Below are positions 54,486-63,819 of a stretch of 64,000 nt of DNA, piece by piece; within the stretch, counting starts at the first letter, position 1; the number at the start of each line of letters is the position of its first letter. A model generated the notes under the pieces. That model did no database searches, was not told where the DNA came from, and was given only the letters and a program-made list of their open reading frames with translations. The position numbers and the translations under genes are program-made. The DNA lies in NCBI RefSeq assembly GCF_013294005.1, contig NZ_JABSNK010000001.1, forward strand, positions 1-64,000, read 5' to 3'. The stretch comes from Flavobacterium gelidicaeli. Lineage in GTDB: Bacteria; Bacteroidota; Bacteroidia; Flavobacteriales; Flavobacteriaceae.

Positions 54486-55772
54486 CTAAAATGTTTTACT
54501 CACTTTATCTATAGCCTGAATTGTGAAATCTAAATCTTCATAACTAAGTGCATCAGTTATAAACCAAGTTTCATAAGCTGAAGGTGCAATATAAATCCCT
54601 TCTTGCAACAAGCCATGAAAGAACTTTTTAAAAGTTTCGTTATCTCCATTAGCAGCCGATTTAAAATCAATAACTGGTCGTGCATCAAAATGTACCGATA
54701 TCATAGACCCAATTCTATTGATGGTAAAAACCACATTATTAGCAGTTAACACTTTCTCAATTCCAGCATGTAAATAGGCCGTTTTCTCTGCTAGTCTGTC
54801 AAAAATAATTTTGTCTTCATTCAGTGTTTGTAACATTGCTAATCCAGCAGCCATAGCTAGTGGATTTCCTGACAACGTTCCTGCTTGATAAACAGGCCCT
54901 AGAGGAGCAAGAAAATTCATTATTTCATTACGAGCTGCAAAAGCACCTACTGGCAATCCGCCTCCAATTACTTTTCCAAAACAAACGATATCAGCTTTGA
55001 TATTAAATAACTCTTGTACACCACCTTTAGCTAATCTAAAACCAGTCATAACCTCATCAAAAATTAATAAGATTCCGTTAGCCGTACACATTGCTCTTAA
55101 ACCTTCAAGAAAACCTTTATTAGGTGGGATACATCCCATATTTCCTGCAACAGGTTCAATAATAATTGCTGCAATTTCGTTTTTATTTGCTTCGATTAAG
55201 GTTTTTACATTCTCTAAATCGTTATAGGTAGCTAGTAAAGTATCTTTAGCCGTTCCTTCAGTCACCCCTGGACTATTAGGAGAACCAAAAGTTACTGCTC
55301 CACTTCCTGCCTGAATTAAAAAAGAATCAGAATGGCCGTGATAACAGCCTGCAAATTTTATTATCTTGTCTCTTTTAGTAAATCCACGAGCCAAACGTAC
55401 GGCACTCATACAAGCTTCAGTTCCTGAATTCACAAAACGTATTTTATCTATATTTGGAACCATATCTACAGCCAATGCAGCGATTTGAGTCTCTAATTCT
55501 GTTGGCATTCCAAATGAAGTTCCCAGTTTTGCTTTCTCAATAACTGCTTGCACAACGGGTTCAAATGCATGACCTAAAATCATAGGACCCCATGAATTAA
55601 TATAATCAATTAAACGATTTCCATCAACATCATACAGGTAAGCTCCTTTTGCGCGTTCTACAAAAATAGGGGTTCCTCCTACTGCTTTAAAAGCTCTTAC
55701 AGGCGAGTTAACTCCGCCTGGTATTACTTTTTCTGCTTCAGCAAAAAGCTGACTACTTCTTTTATATAGCAT
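54486..55772 (-). CDS. hemL: glutamate-1-semialdehyde 2,1-aminomutase
   Basis: A 428-residue PLP enzyme that makes 5-aminolevulinate, the first tetrapyrrole precursor. [18 protein letters not shown] near the N-terminus, [18 protein letters not shown] (about 119-136), [10 protein letters not shown] with the PLP-binding Asp, and [16 protein letters not shown] with the catalytic Lys (about 267) are the family signatures. It is a single gene here. Heme supply would be relevant to the nearby di-heme protein, but this is not evidence of co-regulation. Confidence 0.97.
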   Translation of the reverse strand: MLYKRSSQLFAEAEKVIPGGVNSPVRAFKAVGGTPIFVERAKGAYLYDVDGNRLIDYINSWGPMILGHAFEPVVQAVIEKAKLGTSFGMPTELETQIAALAVDMVPNIDKIRFVNSGTEACMSAVRLARGFTKRDKIIKFAGCYHGHSDSFLIQAGSGAVTFGSPNSPGVTEGTAKDTLLATYNDLENVKTLIEANKNEIAAIIIEPVAGNMGCIPPNKGFLEGLRAMCTANGILLIFDEVMTGFRLAKGGVQELFNIKADIVCFGKVIGGGLPVGAFAARNEIMNFLAPLGPVYQAGTLSGNPLAMAAGLAMLQTLNEDKIIFDRLAEKTAYLHAGIEKVLTANNVVFTINRIGSMISVHFDARPVIDFKSAANGDNETFKKFFHGLLQEGIYIAPSAYETWFITDALSYEDLDFTIQAIDKVSKTF

Positions 55773-55819
55773 TATAATTAGTATTTATTATAGTAAAATT
55801 ATAGATCGTGAGTAAAAAA

Positions 55820-56716
55820 TTAATTTACAATTAGTTTTTGACCAATAGAAATCGTGTTTTCTGAGAGATTATTTTTTAGTTTTAAATCATTAACTTGAAC
55901 ATTGTATTTTTTTGATATAGAGTATAACGTATCTCCTTTTAACACTTCATGATACGTTCTATTAGGATCGTAAGCTAAAGCATTACTTACTGTCCTTACA
56001 ACAGTTCTGTTTTCTGTAGGAACAAATTTATTTCCTAATACTAAGGCATCATATTGCCCTAAATCATAACGTTCAATATAGGTTATCAACTTTTCAGGAT
56101 ACCTAGGATCAGTAGCATAGCCTGCTTTTCTTAACCCCTTAGCCCATGCCTTATAGTCGTCTTTATCAAGTTCAAATAATGTAGAGTAACGGCCTCTTCC
56201 AGTTAAAAATAGGGCATGATCTTTAAACGATTCTCCTGGATCATCATATTTTCTAAAACATTCTTGACTCGCATCATCATCATGACGTACACTTTCGCCT
56301 GTCCATCCTGCATGGCATTTAATTCCAAAATGATTATTTGCAGTTTGCGCTAAGTCACCTCTACCCGCTCCTGATTCTAAAATACCTTGCGCAAGAATAA
56401 TACTAGCAGGAATTCCATAAACCTTCATATTATTCATGGCTATATTTTTGTACAAATAAATATAATCACCTATAACATCATTAGAAACTACGGTTCTTGA
56501 AGTCGATTCAATCACTTCATTTTGATTATTTCTCGTTGTTGACCTTTGCGCAACCGCTGGTCTCGTTGCCTTTACATCAGTCCTTGTTCTCACGTTTCTT
56601 ACCACTGGTTTCCTAACACTTGATGGCGCCGATTTGGTGGTTCTAATAGGTGTTTTTGTAGCATTACAACTTACTAAACACACTAATACTAAAACAAAAA
56701 ATATTTTTTTAAACAT
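55820..56716 (-). CDS. LysM-containing glucosaminidase lipoprotein
   Basis: A 298-residue cell-wall hydrolase. Lipobox VCLVSCNAT places the lipidated Cys at residue 17. After a basic linker, the glucosaminidase (FlgJ/LytG-like) domain covers about 85-225, with the catalytic Glu in AQGILESGAGRGDLAQ and the NNHFGIKCH motif. A C-terminal LysM (about 252-298, YHEVLKGDTLYSISKKYNV) binds peptidoglycan. Its start overlaps the preceding gene's end by 8 bp, so the two are coupled. Confidence 0.93.
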   Translation of the reverse strand: MFKKIFFVLVLVCLVSCNATKTPIRTTKSAPSSVRKPVVRNVRTRTDVKATRPAVAQRSTTRNNQNEVIESTSRTVVSNDVIGDYIYLYKNIAMNNMKVYGIPASIILAQGILESGAGRGDLAQTANNHFGIKCHAGWTGESVRHDDDASQECFRKYDDPGESFKDHALFLTGRGRYSTLFELDKDDYKAWAKGLRKAGYATDPRYPEKLITYIERYDLGQYDALVLGNKFVPTENRTVVRTVSNALAYDPNRTYHEVLKGDTLYSISKKYNVQVNDLKLKNNLSENTISIGQKLIVN

Positions 56717-57605
56717 GGCTATCTATTATTGGTAAATGTTTGTTTCTTAATTTATTATTCATTCCTTGAATCCCCTGAAGTCCTCCTGTATGAATTAACA
56801 TTATTTTTGACTGAGGCGGAAAATAGTTATTTTCGATCATATTCATAACGCCAAAAAATAGCTTTCCAGTATAAATAGGATCTAAAGGAATTTTCGTTTC
56901 CTTAAAAAAATCATTTATAAAAGCAATTAAGACTTCATTCACTTTTCCGTAACCGCCAAAATGATAGTCGGTTATTAGCTCCCAATTTTGATTCTGGACA
57001 AAAATACGAATTTCATCTTGTAAAAAGTCCCCTTTTAAAGCAGGAAAACCTAAAACTTTTTGATGAGGCAAGGCACTATTTATAAGTCCTGATATCGTAC
57101 CACCAGTTCCCACAGCACAACAGATATAATCAAACGCAGCGTCTTCGTTAGTTAAAATTTCCTCACAACCTTTAATAGCTAAGTCGTTTGTACCTCCTTC
57201 AGGCACTAGGTAAAAATCTCCAAATTGTTTTTGTAGTTCCACTATAAAAGTTGGCTCGTTTTTTTCTCGATACGCCTCTCTAGTTATAAATTCAAGTTGC
57301 ATGCCACAATCTTGAGCAAATTGCAAAGTAGGGTTTTGAATGATTTTATCGCGAAGTTCATCTCCTCTAATGATTCCAATACTTTGCAAACCATTCTCTT
57401 TTGCTGCATAAGCGACTGCTGCAATATGGTTCGAAAAAGCTCCTCCAAAAGTCAATAGCGTTTGCTTATTTTCTTTTTTTGCTTCAAGCAAATTGTACTT
57501 AAGTTTCCTGAATTTATTTCCCGAAACAAACGGATGTATCAAATCGTCGCGTTTGACAGTAACAGAAACAGAAGAGGGAAGATGGAAAGTAATTAGCTGA
57601 TTCAA
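56709..57605 (-). CDS. PLP-dependent ACC deaminase / D-cysteine desulfhydrase family protein
   Basis: A 298-residue PLP enzyme. The Schiff-base lysine is in HPFVSGNKFRKLKYN (K31), followed by LLTFGGAFSNHIAAVAYAA, the substrate loop, and AVGTGGTISGLINS. The two activities of the family, ACC deaminase and D-cysteine desulfhydrase, cannot be told apart by eye, although in Bacteroidota the latter is likelier. The start is TTG at 57605; no ATG lies nearby and a TACCTTTG box ends 11 nt upstream. It overlaps the glucosaminidase gene by 8 bp. Confidence 0.88.
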   Translation of the reverse strand: MNQLITFHLPSSVSVTVKRDDLIHPFVSGNKFRKLKYNLLEAKKENKQTLLTFGGAFSNHIAAVAYAAKENGLQSIGIIRGDELRDKIIQNPTLQFAQDCGMQLEFITREAYREKNEPTFIVELQKQFGDFYLVPEGGTNDLAIKGCEEILTNEDAAFDYICCAVGTGGTISGLINSALPHQKVLGFPALKGDFLQDEIRIFVQNQNWELITDYHFGGYGKVNEVLIAFINDFFKETKIPLDPIYTGKLFFGVMNMIENNYFPPQSKIMLIHTGGLQGIQGMNNKLRNKHLPIIDSHV

Positions 57606-57616
57606 CTTTTTTTTTA

Positions 57617-57624
57617 CAAAGGTA
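57617..57624 (-). promoter_or_regulatory. promoter -7 box of the PLP deaminase operon
   Basis: Minus-strand TACCTTTG, matching TAnnTTTG, about 11 nt before the TTG start, implying a leader of only a few bases. Confidence 0.5.
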
Positions 57625-57639
57625 AAAACTTATAGACAA

Positions 57640-57671
57640 AAAAAATGCAATCGGTTTAAGGATTGCATTTT
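57640..57671 (-). terminator. terminator of the T9SS cargo gene
   Basis: AAAATGCAATC (57642-57652) / GATTGCATTTT (57661-57671) with an 8-nt loop and U tract on the minus strand. Confidence 0.88.
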
Positions 57672-57690
57672 GAATAAGTTATTTTTTAAT

Positions 57691-59523
57691 TTAATTTCTA
57701 ATAATAATTTTTTGACCTATATCTACTTTATCATCTGTTATCAATTTAACGATGTAAATTCCGTCACTTAATCCCGAAGTTGAAAAGTTATAATTTGAAT
57801 CCGATCCTAATTTAGCTTTGCTAAAAATAAGTTTTCCAACTATATCATATATACTACATGAAACTAATTCTTTTTGAAGTGGATTGCTTATTTTTAAGTT
57901 TTTAGCGTTATTATCCTGATACATTATTAAATTTTCTTTAGTAACGTCATCAACTCCTAAAGTACTACCATTTTTAAATGTAATTTCAAACTGTGTATTA
58001 TTAACCCCTTCAGGCAATGTCATTTCATGAAAATTGTTTTTAATATCAAAATATTCGTTAGTGATTTTATCATGTAAAAACACATTATCTACGGCATCTA
58101 AATTAATGATTTCGTTAACCATAATTTTATAATTAGCTTCTGCATTATTTGTAAACCCTAGCGGAATTTTTTTATCAATATCCATTTGCATTGCATTAAT
58201 CACAACTGATCTATCTTCAACAACAAAATAAGCATCTGCTTTAGCATCAACTCCCGTTGAAGCGGCATCCATTGCGTGATCTAATCCATCAGTTGCATTC
58301 TCAGCAAAAGCCACAACAATTTGGCGAACGCCTTGACTATTTAGCACCGCATTTAATCTAATTTGTGGCGTAGGAGCTGTACTAATTGTAGTATAATCAA
58401 AACCTGAAACCGAAGCAATAGCTTCATAATACCCCGTATCTTTTGTAGTTTTTGAGGTATTTTCTTTTCTTTCAAACTCAGATAAATTTGTTGAGCCTTC
58501 TTTAACAAAAACGCGAAAACTGTTTTTCATTTCTACATTCCCATTCGCCGTTCCCGCAATCATAAAACCTTGCCCGATTGGCGAAAAGCGTCTTTTATAA
58601 GAAGCTCCAGTTCCTGCAGCTGCTACTTGATTTCCAGAACCATCGTAGGTGTAATATGTAGCTGGACTATATACTCCATTACCAGAACCTCCCATAGGAG
58701 AATAGGTTCCATACCCTCCTTTATAACTTGCTATATAGTGCGTATTATTTGTCTTGTCTTGTTCCCAGAAATAAGCTATCCCACTAGTATTTGTTGCTGC
58801 CAATAAAAAAGCAGACAAATCAATTGCTGATGGATAAGGATTCCCAGTTAATACTAATTTACCTGCTAAAACCGGAATTGCAATTGTACCATCATTAGGT
58901 TTGCCTTTAAAGTCATAACGTTGCTTACCTCCTGGGTTATTTTGTACAGAGTTCACCATATTTGTATTTGTCCCTGAAGTTCCTTTCATTGTAAATCCTT
59001 CTCCAGCCGCTAGTGTACTTCCTGAACCTACATAAACCCAGTTCGAAGCTGCTAATGAAGGTAATTTCCAAATCCAATAAGGAGCTATCCCAAGTGGAGA
59101 TGCTGTACCGTCATAATTATTTGACGGTAAAATTGTCGCTGCCGTACTAGTTGTATTTGTAGTAACATCATTCAATTGAGTAATTCCAAAATTTGAATTT
59201 CCAGCAACAACATCATTCCCTCCTACTGGAGAACACCAATAGTTATATTGAAAGTTATTAGTACTTCCTTCTTGATAAACTGACAAATTACCTAATCCTT
59301 TATTGGTACTTGCTACAGCTGATCCTTGTAGTAATTGCCCATCATTTCTTAAATAAAAATTACTAGTTCCTCCATTTAATTCTAAACCACTTTTTATATA
59401 AACAACTTCATTACTTACATAAACACTACTATTAGGACTCACAAACATTTGCGATTTCACAGTAGAAACTGTAAATAAAAACCCTAAGGCTAGGCAAATT
59501 TGGGTAGGTATATTTGTTTTCAT
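57691..59523 (-). CDS. T9SS cargo protein with type A C-terminal sorting domain
   Basis: A 610-residue surface or secreted protein. Signal peptide 1-25 (ending STVKSQ). The middle is Gly/Asn/Ser-rich and beta-rich without a recognised catalytic domain. The last ~80 residues form the Por_Secre_tail type A domain: KNLKISNPLQKELVSCSIYDIVGKLI (in parts), SDGIYIVKL and the basic end GQKIIIRN. Type IX secretion exports it across the outer membrane and removes this tail. ATG 59523 is chosen over 59595. It could be an adhesin-like protein; substrate unknown. Confidence 0.88.
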   Translation of the reverse strand: MKTNIPTQICLALGFLFTVSTVKSQMFVSPNSSVYVSNEVVYIKSGLELNGGTSNFYLRNDGQLLQGSAVASTNKGLGNLSVYQEGSTNNFQYNYWCSPVGGNDVVAGNSNFGITQLNDVTTNTTSTAATILPSNNYDGTASPLGIAPYWIWKLPSLAASNWVYVGSGSTLAAGEGFTMKGTSGTNTNMVNSVQNNPGGKQRYDFKGKPNDGTIAIPVLAGKLVLTGNPYPSAIDLSAFLLAATNTSGIAYFWEQDKTNNTHYIASYKGGYGTYSPMGGSGNGVYSPATYYTYDGSGNQVAAAGTGASYKRRFSPIGQGFMIAGTANGNVEMKNSFRVFVKEGSTNLSEFERKENTSKTTKDTGYYEAIASVSGFDYTTISTAPTPQIRLNAVLNSQGVRQIVVAFAENATDGLDHAMDAASTGVDAKADAYFVVEDRSVVINAMQMDIDKKIPLGFTNNAEANYKIMVNEIINLDAVDNVFLHDKITNEYFDIKNNFHEMTLPEGVNNTQFEITFKNGSTLGVDDVTKENLIMYQDNNAKNLKISNPLQKELVSCSIYDIVGKLIFSKAKLGSDSNYNFSTSGLSDGIYIVKLITDDKVDIGQKIIIRN

Positions 59524-59621
59524 AAGCGTAAAAAATTTAGTTAATAATACATTCTTATTATGGAGAACTAATGATTTTCTTAACAGAAGGAACAATCGTT
59601 CTTTTTAGATAATTTGTTTTA

Positions 59622-59629
59622 CAAAACTA
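59622..59629 (-). promoter_or_regulatory. promoter -7 box of the T9SS cargo gene
   Basis: Minus-strand TAGTTTTG, matching TAnnTTTG, about 98 nt before the ATG. Confidence 0.4.
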
Positions 59630-59831
59630 CAATTAATAACAATTCAGAATTAAAAAATAACCGATAAAACACCTATAATATCGACAAACTACACGTTTAC
59701 TGATTTAATTAGCTTTTTTTCTTACAATAATATCTATATATAAAGATTTTAAAATCTAACATATAAGAATATTCGTATTTAATAAATAGAAGACTGAGTT
59801 AATTCTCAATAAATCAACAAGGTAGGTTTGC

Positions 59832-59859
59832 AAAAAAAAAGATTTCTACTTAAGAAATC
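59832..59859 (-). terminator. terminator of the HExxH gene
   Basis: GATTTCT (59841-59847) / AGAAATC (59853-59859), 5-nt loop, then nine U on the minus strand. Confidence 0.85.
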
Positions 59860-59877
59860 ACAAAATGGGGAGACTTT

Positions 59878-60222
59878 TTACTTTTTGGTTTTCACCAAAA
59901 TAAAATTTAAAAAGCTAAAAAAAGGCTTTTTATTCAAATAACTAAGATCGCTTTCTTTAGTATAAGCTTCTCTTTCAAAACTAATATTCAAGTAGGCGCG
60001 ATCAAAATTTTTATATTGTAATAATCTGAAAACAAATTCTAAGAAGTACCAAATAAAAAAAGGGATTATTAGCATTTCTAATTGTTGTCTCAAATGAATT
60101 TTTTCATGGTTTATAAAAATTGCATTCTTCTTATCTGATTTATGTCTTATAAATACAAAGGGGTAAATTGTTAAACCGCGAAATCCTTTTGGGATTAAAA
60201 ACTTTGTAAATACTAACAACAT
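59878..60222 (-). CDS. small protein with HExxH motif next to a hydrophobic helix
   Basis: A 114-residue protein. NHEKIHLRQQLEML contains H39-E40-x-x-H43, the zincin zinc-binding motif, directly before a hydrophobic helix (about 50-67, LIIPFFIWYFLEFVF). An acidic FEREAY follows (Glu83 and Glu85), where a third zinc ligand would be expected in gluzincins. The layout resembles M56/BlaR1-type membrane peptidase cores, but the protein is very short and I do not recognise a named family. ATG 60222 is used; own terminator, no clear promoter. Confidence 0.7.
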   Translation of the reverse strand: MLLVFTKFLIPKGFRGLTIYPFVFIRHKSDKKNAIFINHEKIHLRQQLEMLIIPFFIWYFLEFVFRLLQYKNFDRAYLNISFEREAYTKESDLSYLNKKPFFSFLNFILVKTKK

Positions 60223-60321
60223 CTAAATCATTTCAATAATGATTAAAGATAATAAAAAAATCAATTCAATACACAATATTAAATATTTAATAAGTAAAAG
60301 GCACTATCGCTTTAAAAAGCA

Positions 60322-60329
60322 TAAATTTG
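60322..60329 (+). promoter_or_regulatory. possible -7 box of the DUF5522 gene
   Basis: TAAATTTG, matching TAnnTTTG, 95 nt before ATG 60424 but 31 nt before an in-frame TTG at 60361, which leaves the choice of start open. Confidence 0.35.
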
Positions 60330-60423
60330 TAATCACACAACTGATTTTTCTTAATTATCATTGCTACAATTGACTTTTATAGAAGGACAAGTTTTAAATA
60401 CTAAAAATCATACCGTTACAAGA

Positions 60424-60600
60424 ATGCAAGAACCTGAGAATCAAAATAAATTAATTGAAGGAGAAGATTTTTATTATACCCCAGAAGGTTATAAATGCTT
60501 CACCGAAAAACACCACTTAAAAAGAGGCTATTGCTGTAAAAGTGGCTGTCGTCATTGCCCGTATGGCTACGACAAAAAAACAGGAGCAATTAAAAAATAA
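60424..60600 (+). CDS. DUF5522 family protein
   Basis: A 58-residue Cys-rich protein. The family core DFYYTPEGYKCFTEKHHLKRGYCCKSGCRHCPYG (in parts) is present, with Cys in a C-C-x3-C-x2-C pattern that looks like a zinc or Fe-S site. Function unknown. ATG 60424 gives the usual family length; TTG 60361 would add 21 residues and is less likely despite the promoter box position. Confidence 0.85.
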   Translation: MQEPENQNKLIEGEDFYYTPEGYKCFTEKHHLKRGYCCKSGCRHCPYGYDKKTGAIKK

Positions 60601-60783
60601 GATGATTGCTACAATCAACTTATCAATTTAAAAAATTAAACATAATAAAATGGATATTTGCGCTCAGAAATTTAGGATTACCATCTTCAAATCCTATCAT
60701 CGGTCGGATATTCGTTATCCTTAGTGATTTGTACGCATATTAGTAACAAACAGTTCACCTATTTAACGAATAAACATTTTAAG

Positions 60784-62766
60784 ATGACTTTTAAAGAACA
60801 AATCCAACAAGGAATTCCAACTACTTTACCGCAACCAAAACCGTTTGAGGGCAACATTAATCACGCGCCTAAACGAAAAGATATTTTATCTACAGATGAA
60901 AAAAAACTAGCGCTTCGCAATGCCTTACGCTATTTTGATGCAAAACATCATACCGAATTAATTCCAGAATTTAAAGATGAACTAGCCACTTACGGCCGTA
61001 TATACATGTACCGCCTGCGCCCTGATTACGAAATGCGTGCGCGTCCCATAGCAGAATATCCTGGGAAATGCGAACAAGCAAAAGCGATTATGTTAATGAT
61101 TCAGAACAATCTGGATTATGCAGTGGCGCAACATCCGCATGAATTAATTACTTACGGTGGTAATGGAGCTGTATTTCAAAACTGGGCTCAATATTTATTG
61201 ACCATGCAGTATTTGTCTGAAATGACCGAAGACCAAACCCTAACCATTTACTCTGGACACCCTATGGGCTTGTTCCCTTCGCACAAAGAAGCGCCAAGAG
61301 TTGTGGTCACAAACGGAATGGTAATCCCTAACTACTCCCAACCTGATGATTATGAAAAGATGAATGCGCTTGGCGTATCTCAATATGGTCAAATGACGGC
61401 AGGAAGTTATATGTACATAGGTCCACAAGGAATTGTTCATGGAACAACCATTACTGTTTTGAATGGGTTTAGAAAAATAAAAAAATCCCCCGAAGGAGGT
61501 TTATTTGTTACTTCAGGATTAGGAGGAATGAGCGGCGCACAACCCAAAGCGGGTAATATTGCCGGTTGCATCACTGTTTGTGCCGAAGTAAACCCAAAAA
61601 TCACCCACATTCGCCACAGTCAAGGTTGGATTAACGAAGTCTTTGAAGACTTAGACCAACTGGTGAGCAGAGTCGCTTTGGCGAAAGCCAATAATGAGGT
61701 AGTCTCATTAGCTTATTTAGGAAATGTAGTTGATGTATGGGAAAAATTCGATCAAGAAAACATTTCTATTGACCTTGGTAGTGACCAAACTTCGCTTCAT
61801 AATCCTTGGGCGGGAGGCTATTACCCTGTCGGAATTTCATTTGAAGAATCGAATAAACTAATGACTGAAAATCCCGAATTATTCAAACAAAAAGTACAAG
61901 AAACATTACGCCGTCATACAGAGGCTATCAATAAACACACCGCCAAAGGAACTTATTTCTTTGATTACGGAAATGCTTTTTTACTAGAAGCTTCCCGCGC
62001 AGGTGCAGCAATTATGGCCGAAAATAACATTGATTTTAAATACCCTAGTTATGTACAAGACATCATGGGACCTATGTGTTTTGATTATGGATTTGGTCCG
62101 TTTAGATGGGTTTGCGCTTCAGGGAAACCCGAAGATTTACAAAAAACAGATGACATTGCATGCGCTGTTCTTGAAGAAATGGCAAAAACAGCTCCTATTG
62201 AAATTCAGCAACAAATGCAGGATAACATCACTTGGATCAAGGGGGCGCAGGCCAATAAATTAGTAGTAGGTTCGCAAGCCAGAATATTATATGCCGATGC
62301 GGAAGGTCGTGTGAAAATTGCCGAAGCTTTTAATCAGGCTATAGCCAAAGGATCAATTGGAACTGTGGTATTAGGTCGTGATCATCACGATGTATCTGGA
62401 ACGGATTCACCCTACAGAGAAACTTCAAATATTTACGATGGATCCCGTTTCACGGCTGATATGGCAATACAAAACGTAATAGGCGATAGTTTTCGCGGTG
62501 CAACTTGGGTTTCTATTCATAATGGTGGAGGTGTTGGCTGGGGAGAGGTAATTAACGGTGGCTTTGGTATGGTTCTTGATGGTTCTAAAGAAGCTTCAAG
62601 ACGCTTAGCCTCAATGCTTTTCTGGGATGTCAATAACGGAATCTCTAGAAGAAGTTGGGCTCGTAACGAAGGCGCTATTTTTGCAATAAAAAGAGCGATG
62701 GAAACGCAACCTTTATTAAAAGTGACCATCCCTAATATAGTTGAAGATAGTTTATTAGATTTTTAA
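60784..62766 (+). CDS. hutU: urocanate hydratase
   Basis: A 660-residue NAD-dependent enzyme converting urocanate to 4-imidazolone-5-propionate in histidine breakdown. Family stretches: LITYGGNGAVFQNWAQY, LGGMSGAQPKAGNIAGCI, and GRDHHDVSGTDSPYRETSN then SIHNGGGVGWGEVINGG near the C-terminus. At 660 residues it belongs to the longer form (classical enzymes have about 555). ATG 60784 (MTFKEQIQQG) is preferred to 60724. hutH, hutI and hutG are not in the window. A DUF4136 gene follows after 47 bp. Confidence 0.95.
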   Translation: MTFKEQIQQGIPTTLPQPKPFEGNINHAPKRKDILSTDEKKLALRNALRYFDAKHHTELIPEFKDELATYGRIYMYRLRPDYEMRARPIAEYPGKCEQAKAIMLMIQNNLDYAVAQHPHELITYGGNGAVFQNWAQYLLTMQYLSEMTEDQTLTIYSGHPMGLFPSHKEAPRVVVTNGMVIPNYSQPDDYEKMNALGVSQYGQMTAGSYMYIGPQGIVHGTTITVLNGFRKIKKSPEGGLFVTSGLGGMSGAQPKAGNIAGCITVCAEVNPKITHIRHSQGWINEVFEDLDQLVSRVALAKANNEVVSLAYLGNVVDVWEKFDQENISIDLGSDQTSLHNPWAGGYYPVGISFEESNKLMTENPELFKQKVQETLRRHTEAINKHTAKGTYFFDYGNAFLLEASRAGAAIMAENNIDFKYPSYVQDIMGPMCFDYGFGPFRWVCASGKPEDLQKTDDIACAVLEEMAKTAPIEIQQQMQDNITWIKGAQANKLVVGSQARILYADAEGRVKIAEAFNQAIAKGSIGTVVLGRDHHDVSGTDSPYRETSNIYDGSRFTADMAIQNVIGDSFRGATWVSIHNGGGVGWGEVINGGFGMVLDGSKEASRRLASMLFWDVNNGISRRSWARNEGAIFAIKRAMETQPLLKVTIPNIVEDSLLDF

Positions 62767-62813
62767 ACATTAAAAGTATCTTTAATACCTCCTAATTATA
62801 AAATAATCACACT

Positions 62814-63344
62814 ATGAAAGCAATTAAACTTCTTCCCGTACTTTTCCTTTTCATATTAGGTGCCTGTAGCTCTGTGAGAGTGAATGCCGATTATGATAAA
62901 AATGCCGATTTTACGCAATACAAAACCTATGCCTTTCATAAAAACGGCATAGATAAAGTACAAATATCTGAATTTGATAAAAAACGAATTCTGCGTGCCA
63001 TCGATAATGAATTGGGCAAAATGGGAATGACAAAAAGTGAGAATCCAGATCTTTTAATCAACATTATGACTAAAGAAAGAGAAAAGCTAGAAGTGAACCA
63101 GTTCAATGCTGGATTTGGTTATGGTTGGGGATTTGGTTGGAATCCTTACATGTGGGGCGGACGCAATTACGTAAGCTCATCGACAGAAGGAACCTTATAC
63201 ATCGACCTGATTGATGCCAAGAAAAAAGAATTAATTTGGGAAGGTGAAGGCGTAGGATATTTAACCGAAAATCGTGATAGAAAAGAGCAAGTAATCAACG
63301 AATTTGTTGCTAAAATTCTAGCACAGTTTCCTCCAAAACAATAA
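62814..63344 (+). CDS. DUF4136 lipoprotein
   Basis: A 176-residue lipoprotein with lipobox LGACSS (Cys at residue 18). The DUF4136 pattern follows: VNADYDKNADFTQYKTYAF, LRAIDNELGKMGM and the GY/GWGFGWNPYMW aromatic stretch (about 101-118), then LYIDLIDAKKKELIWEGEG. Function unknown; such proteins are found in the outer envelope. It could be co-transcribed with hutU, and ends at a hairpin shared with the globin promoter. Confidence 0.9.
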   Translation: MKAIKLLPVLFLFILGACSSVRVNADYDKNADFTQYKTYAFHKNGIDKVQISEFDKKRILRAIDNELGKMGMTKSENPDLLINIMTKEREKLEVNQFNAGFGYGWGFGWNPYMWGGRNYVSSSTEGTLYIDLIDAKKKELIWEGEGVGYLTENRDRKEQVINEFVAKILAQFPPKQ

Positions 63345-63370
63345 AAAAACAAGACTTTTTACTAGAAATG

Positions 63371-63395
63371 GCCTACCTTTGCGTAGGCTTTTTTT
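63371..63395 (+). terminator. terminator of the DUF4136 gene, overlapping the globin promoter box
   Basis: GCCTAC (63371-63376), CTTTGC loop, GTAGGC (63383-63388), then seven T. It lies 26 nt after the DUF4136 stop. Confidence 0.8.
63374..63381 (+). promoter_or_regulatory. promoter -7 box of the globin gene
   Basis: TACCTTTG, matching TAnnTTTG, embedded in the terminator hairpin, 24 nt before ATG 63406. Confidence 0.5.
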
Positions 63396-63405
63396 ATACC
63401 CAATT

Positions 63406-63795
63406 ATGATAACACAAGCAGATATATCCACACTCGATGATATTAAATTATTAGTTGATACTTTTTATGACAAAGTTCAAAAAGACGACTTTATAGGCCC
63501 TATATTTAATAACAAAATAGGCAACCGCTGGCCAGAGCATTTAGAAAAAATGTACCATTTTTGGCAAACTATTTTATTGGAAGTCCATTCTTATTCTGGC
63601 AGCCCTTTTCCACCACACAAACATTTACCCGTAGACAAAGAACATTTTGACCGATGGATGAAAATTTTTGTAGCTACAGTAGATACTTTATTTGAAGGGC
63701 CAATTGCCGATGAAGCTAAATTACGTGCTAAAAACATGGCCGAAATGTTTAATTATAAAATCAACTATTTTAGAGACGCAGCCAAAAATAACTAG
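63406..63795 (+). CDS. group III truncated hemoglobin
   Basis: A 129-residue globin of the 2/2 fold. Recognisable parts are LLVDTFYDKVQKDDFIGPIF, the CD/E region KMYHFWQTILLEVHSYSG and PVDKEHFDRWMKIFVATVDTLF, which includes the proximal His. Group III members bind oxygen or nitric oxide; the role here is open. The upstream in-frame TTG at 63379 lies within the terminator and is discarded in favour of ATG 63406. Confidence 0.93.
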   Translation: MITQADISTLDDIKLLVDTFYDKVQKDDFIGPIFNNKIGNRWPEHLEKMYHFWQTILLEVHSYSGSPFPPHKHLPVDKEHFDRWMKIFVATVDTLFEGPIADEAKLRAKNMAEMFNYKINYFRDAAKNN

Positions 63796-63819
63796 TCTTT
63801 AAACTAAAAACAATACCTC

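Larger units (their letters stand above)
59524..59877. other. 354-bp intergenic region
   Basis: Upstream of the T9SS cargo gene. It holds its -7 box (59622-59629) and the terminator of the HExxH gene (59832-59859); the rest is AT-rich without further features. Confidence 0.6.
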
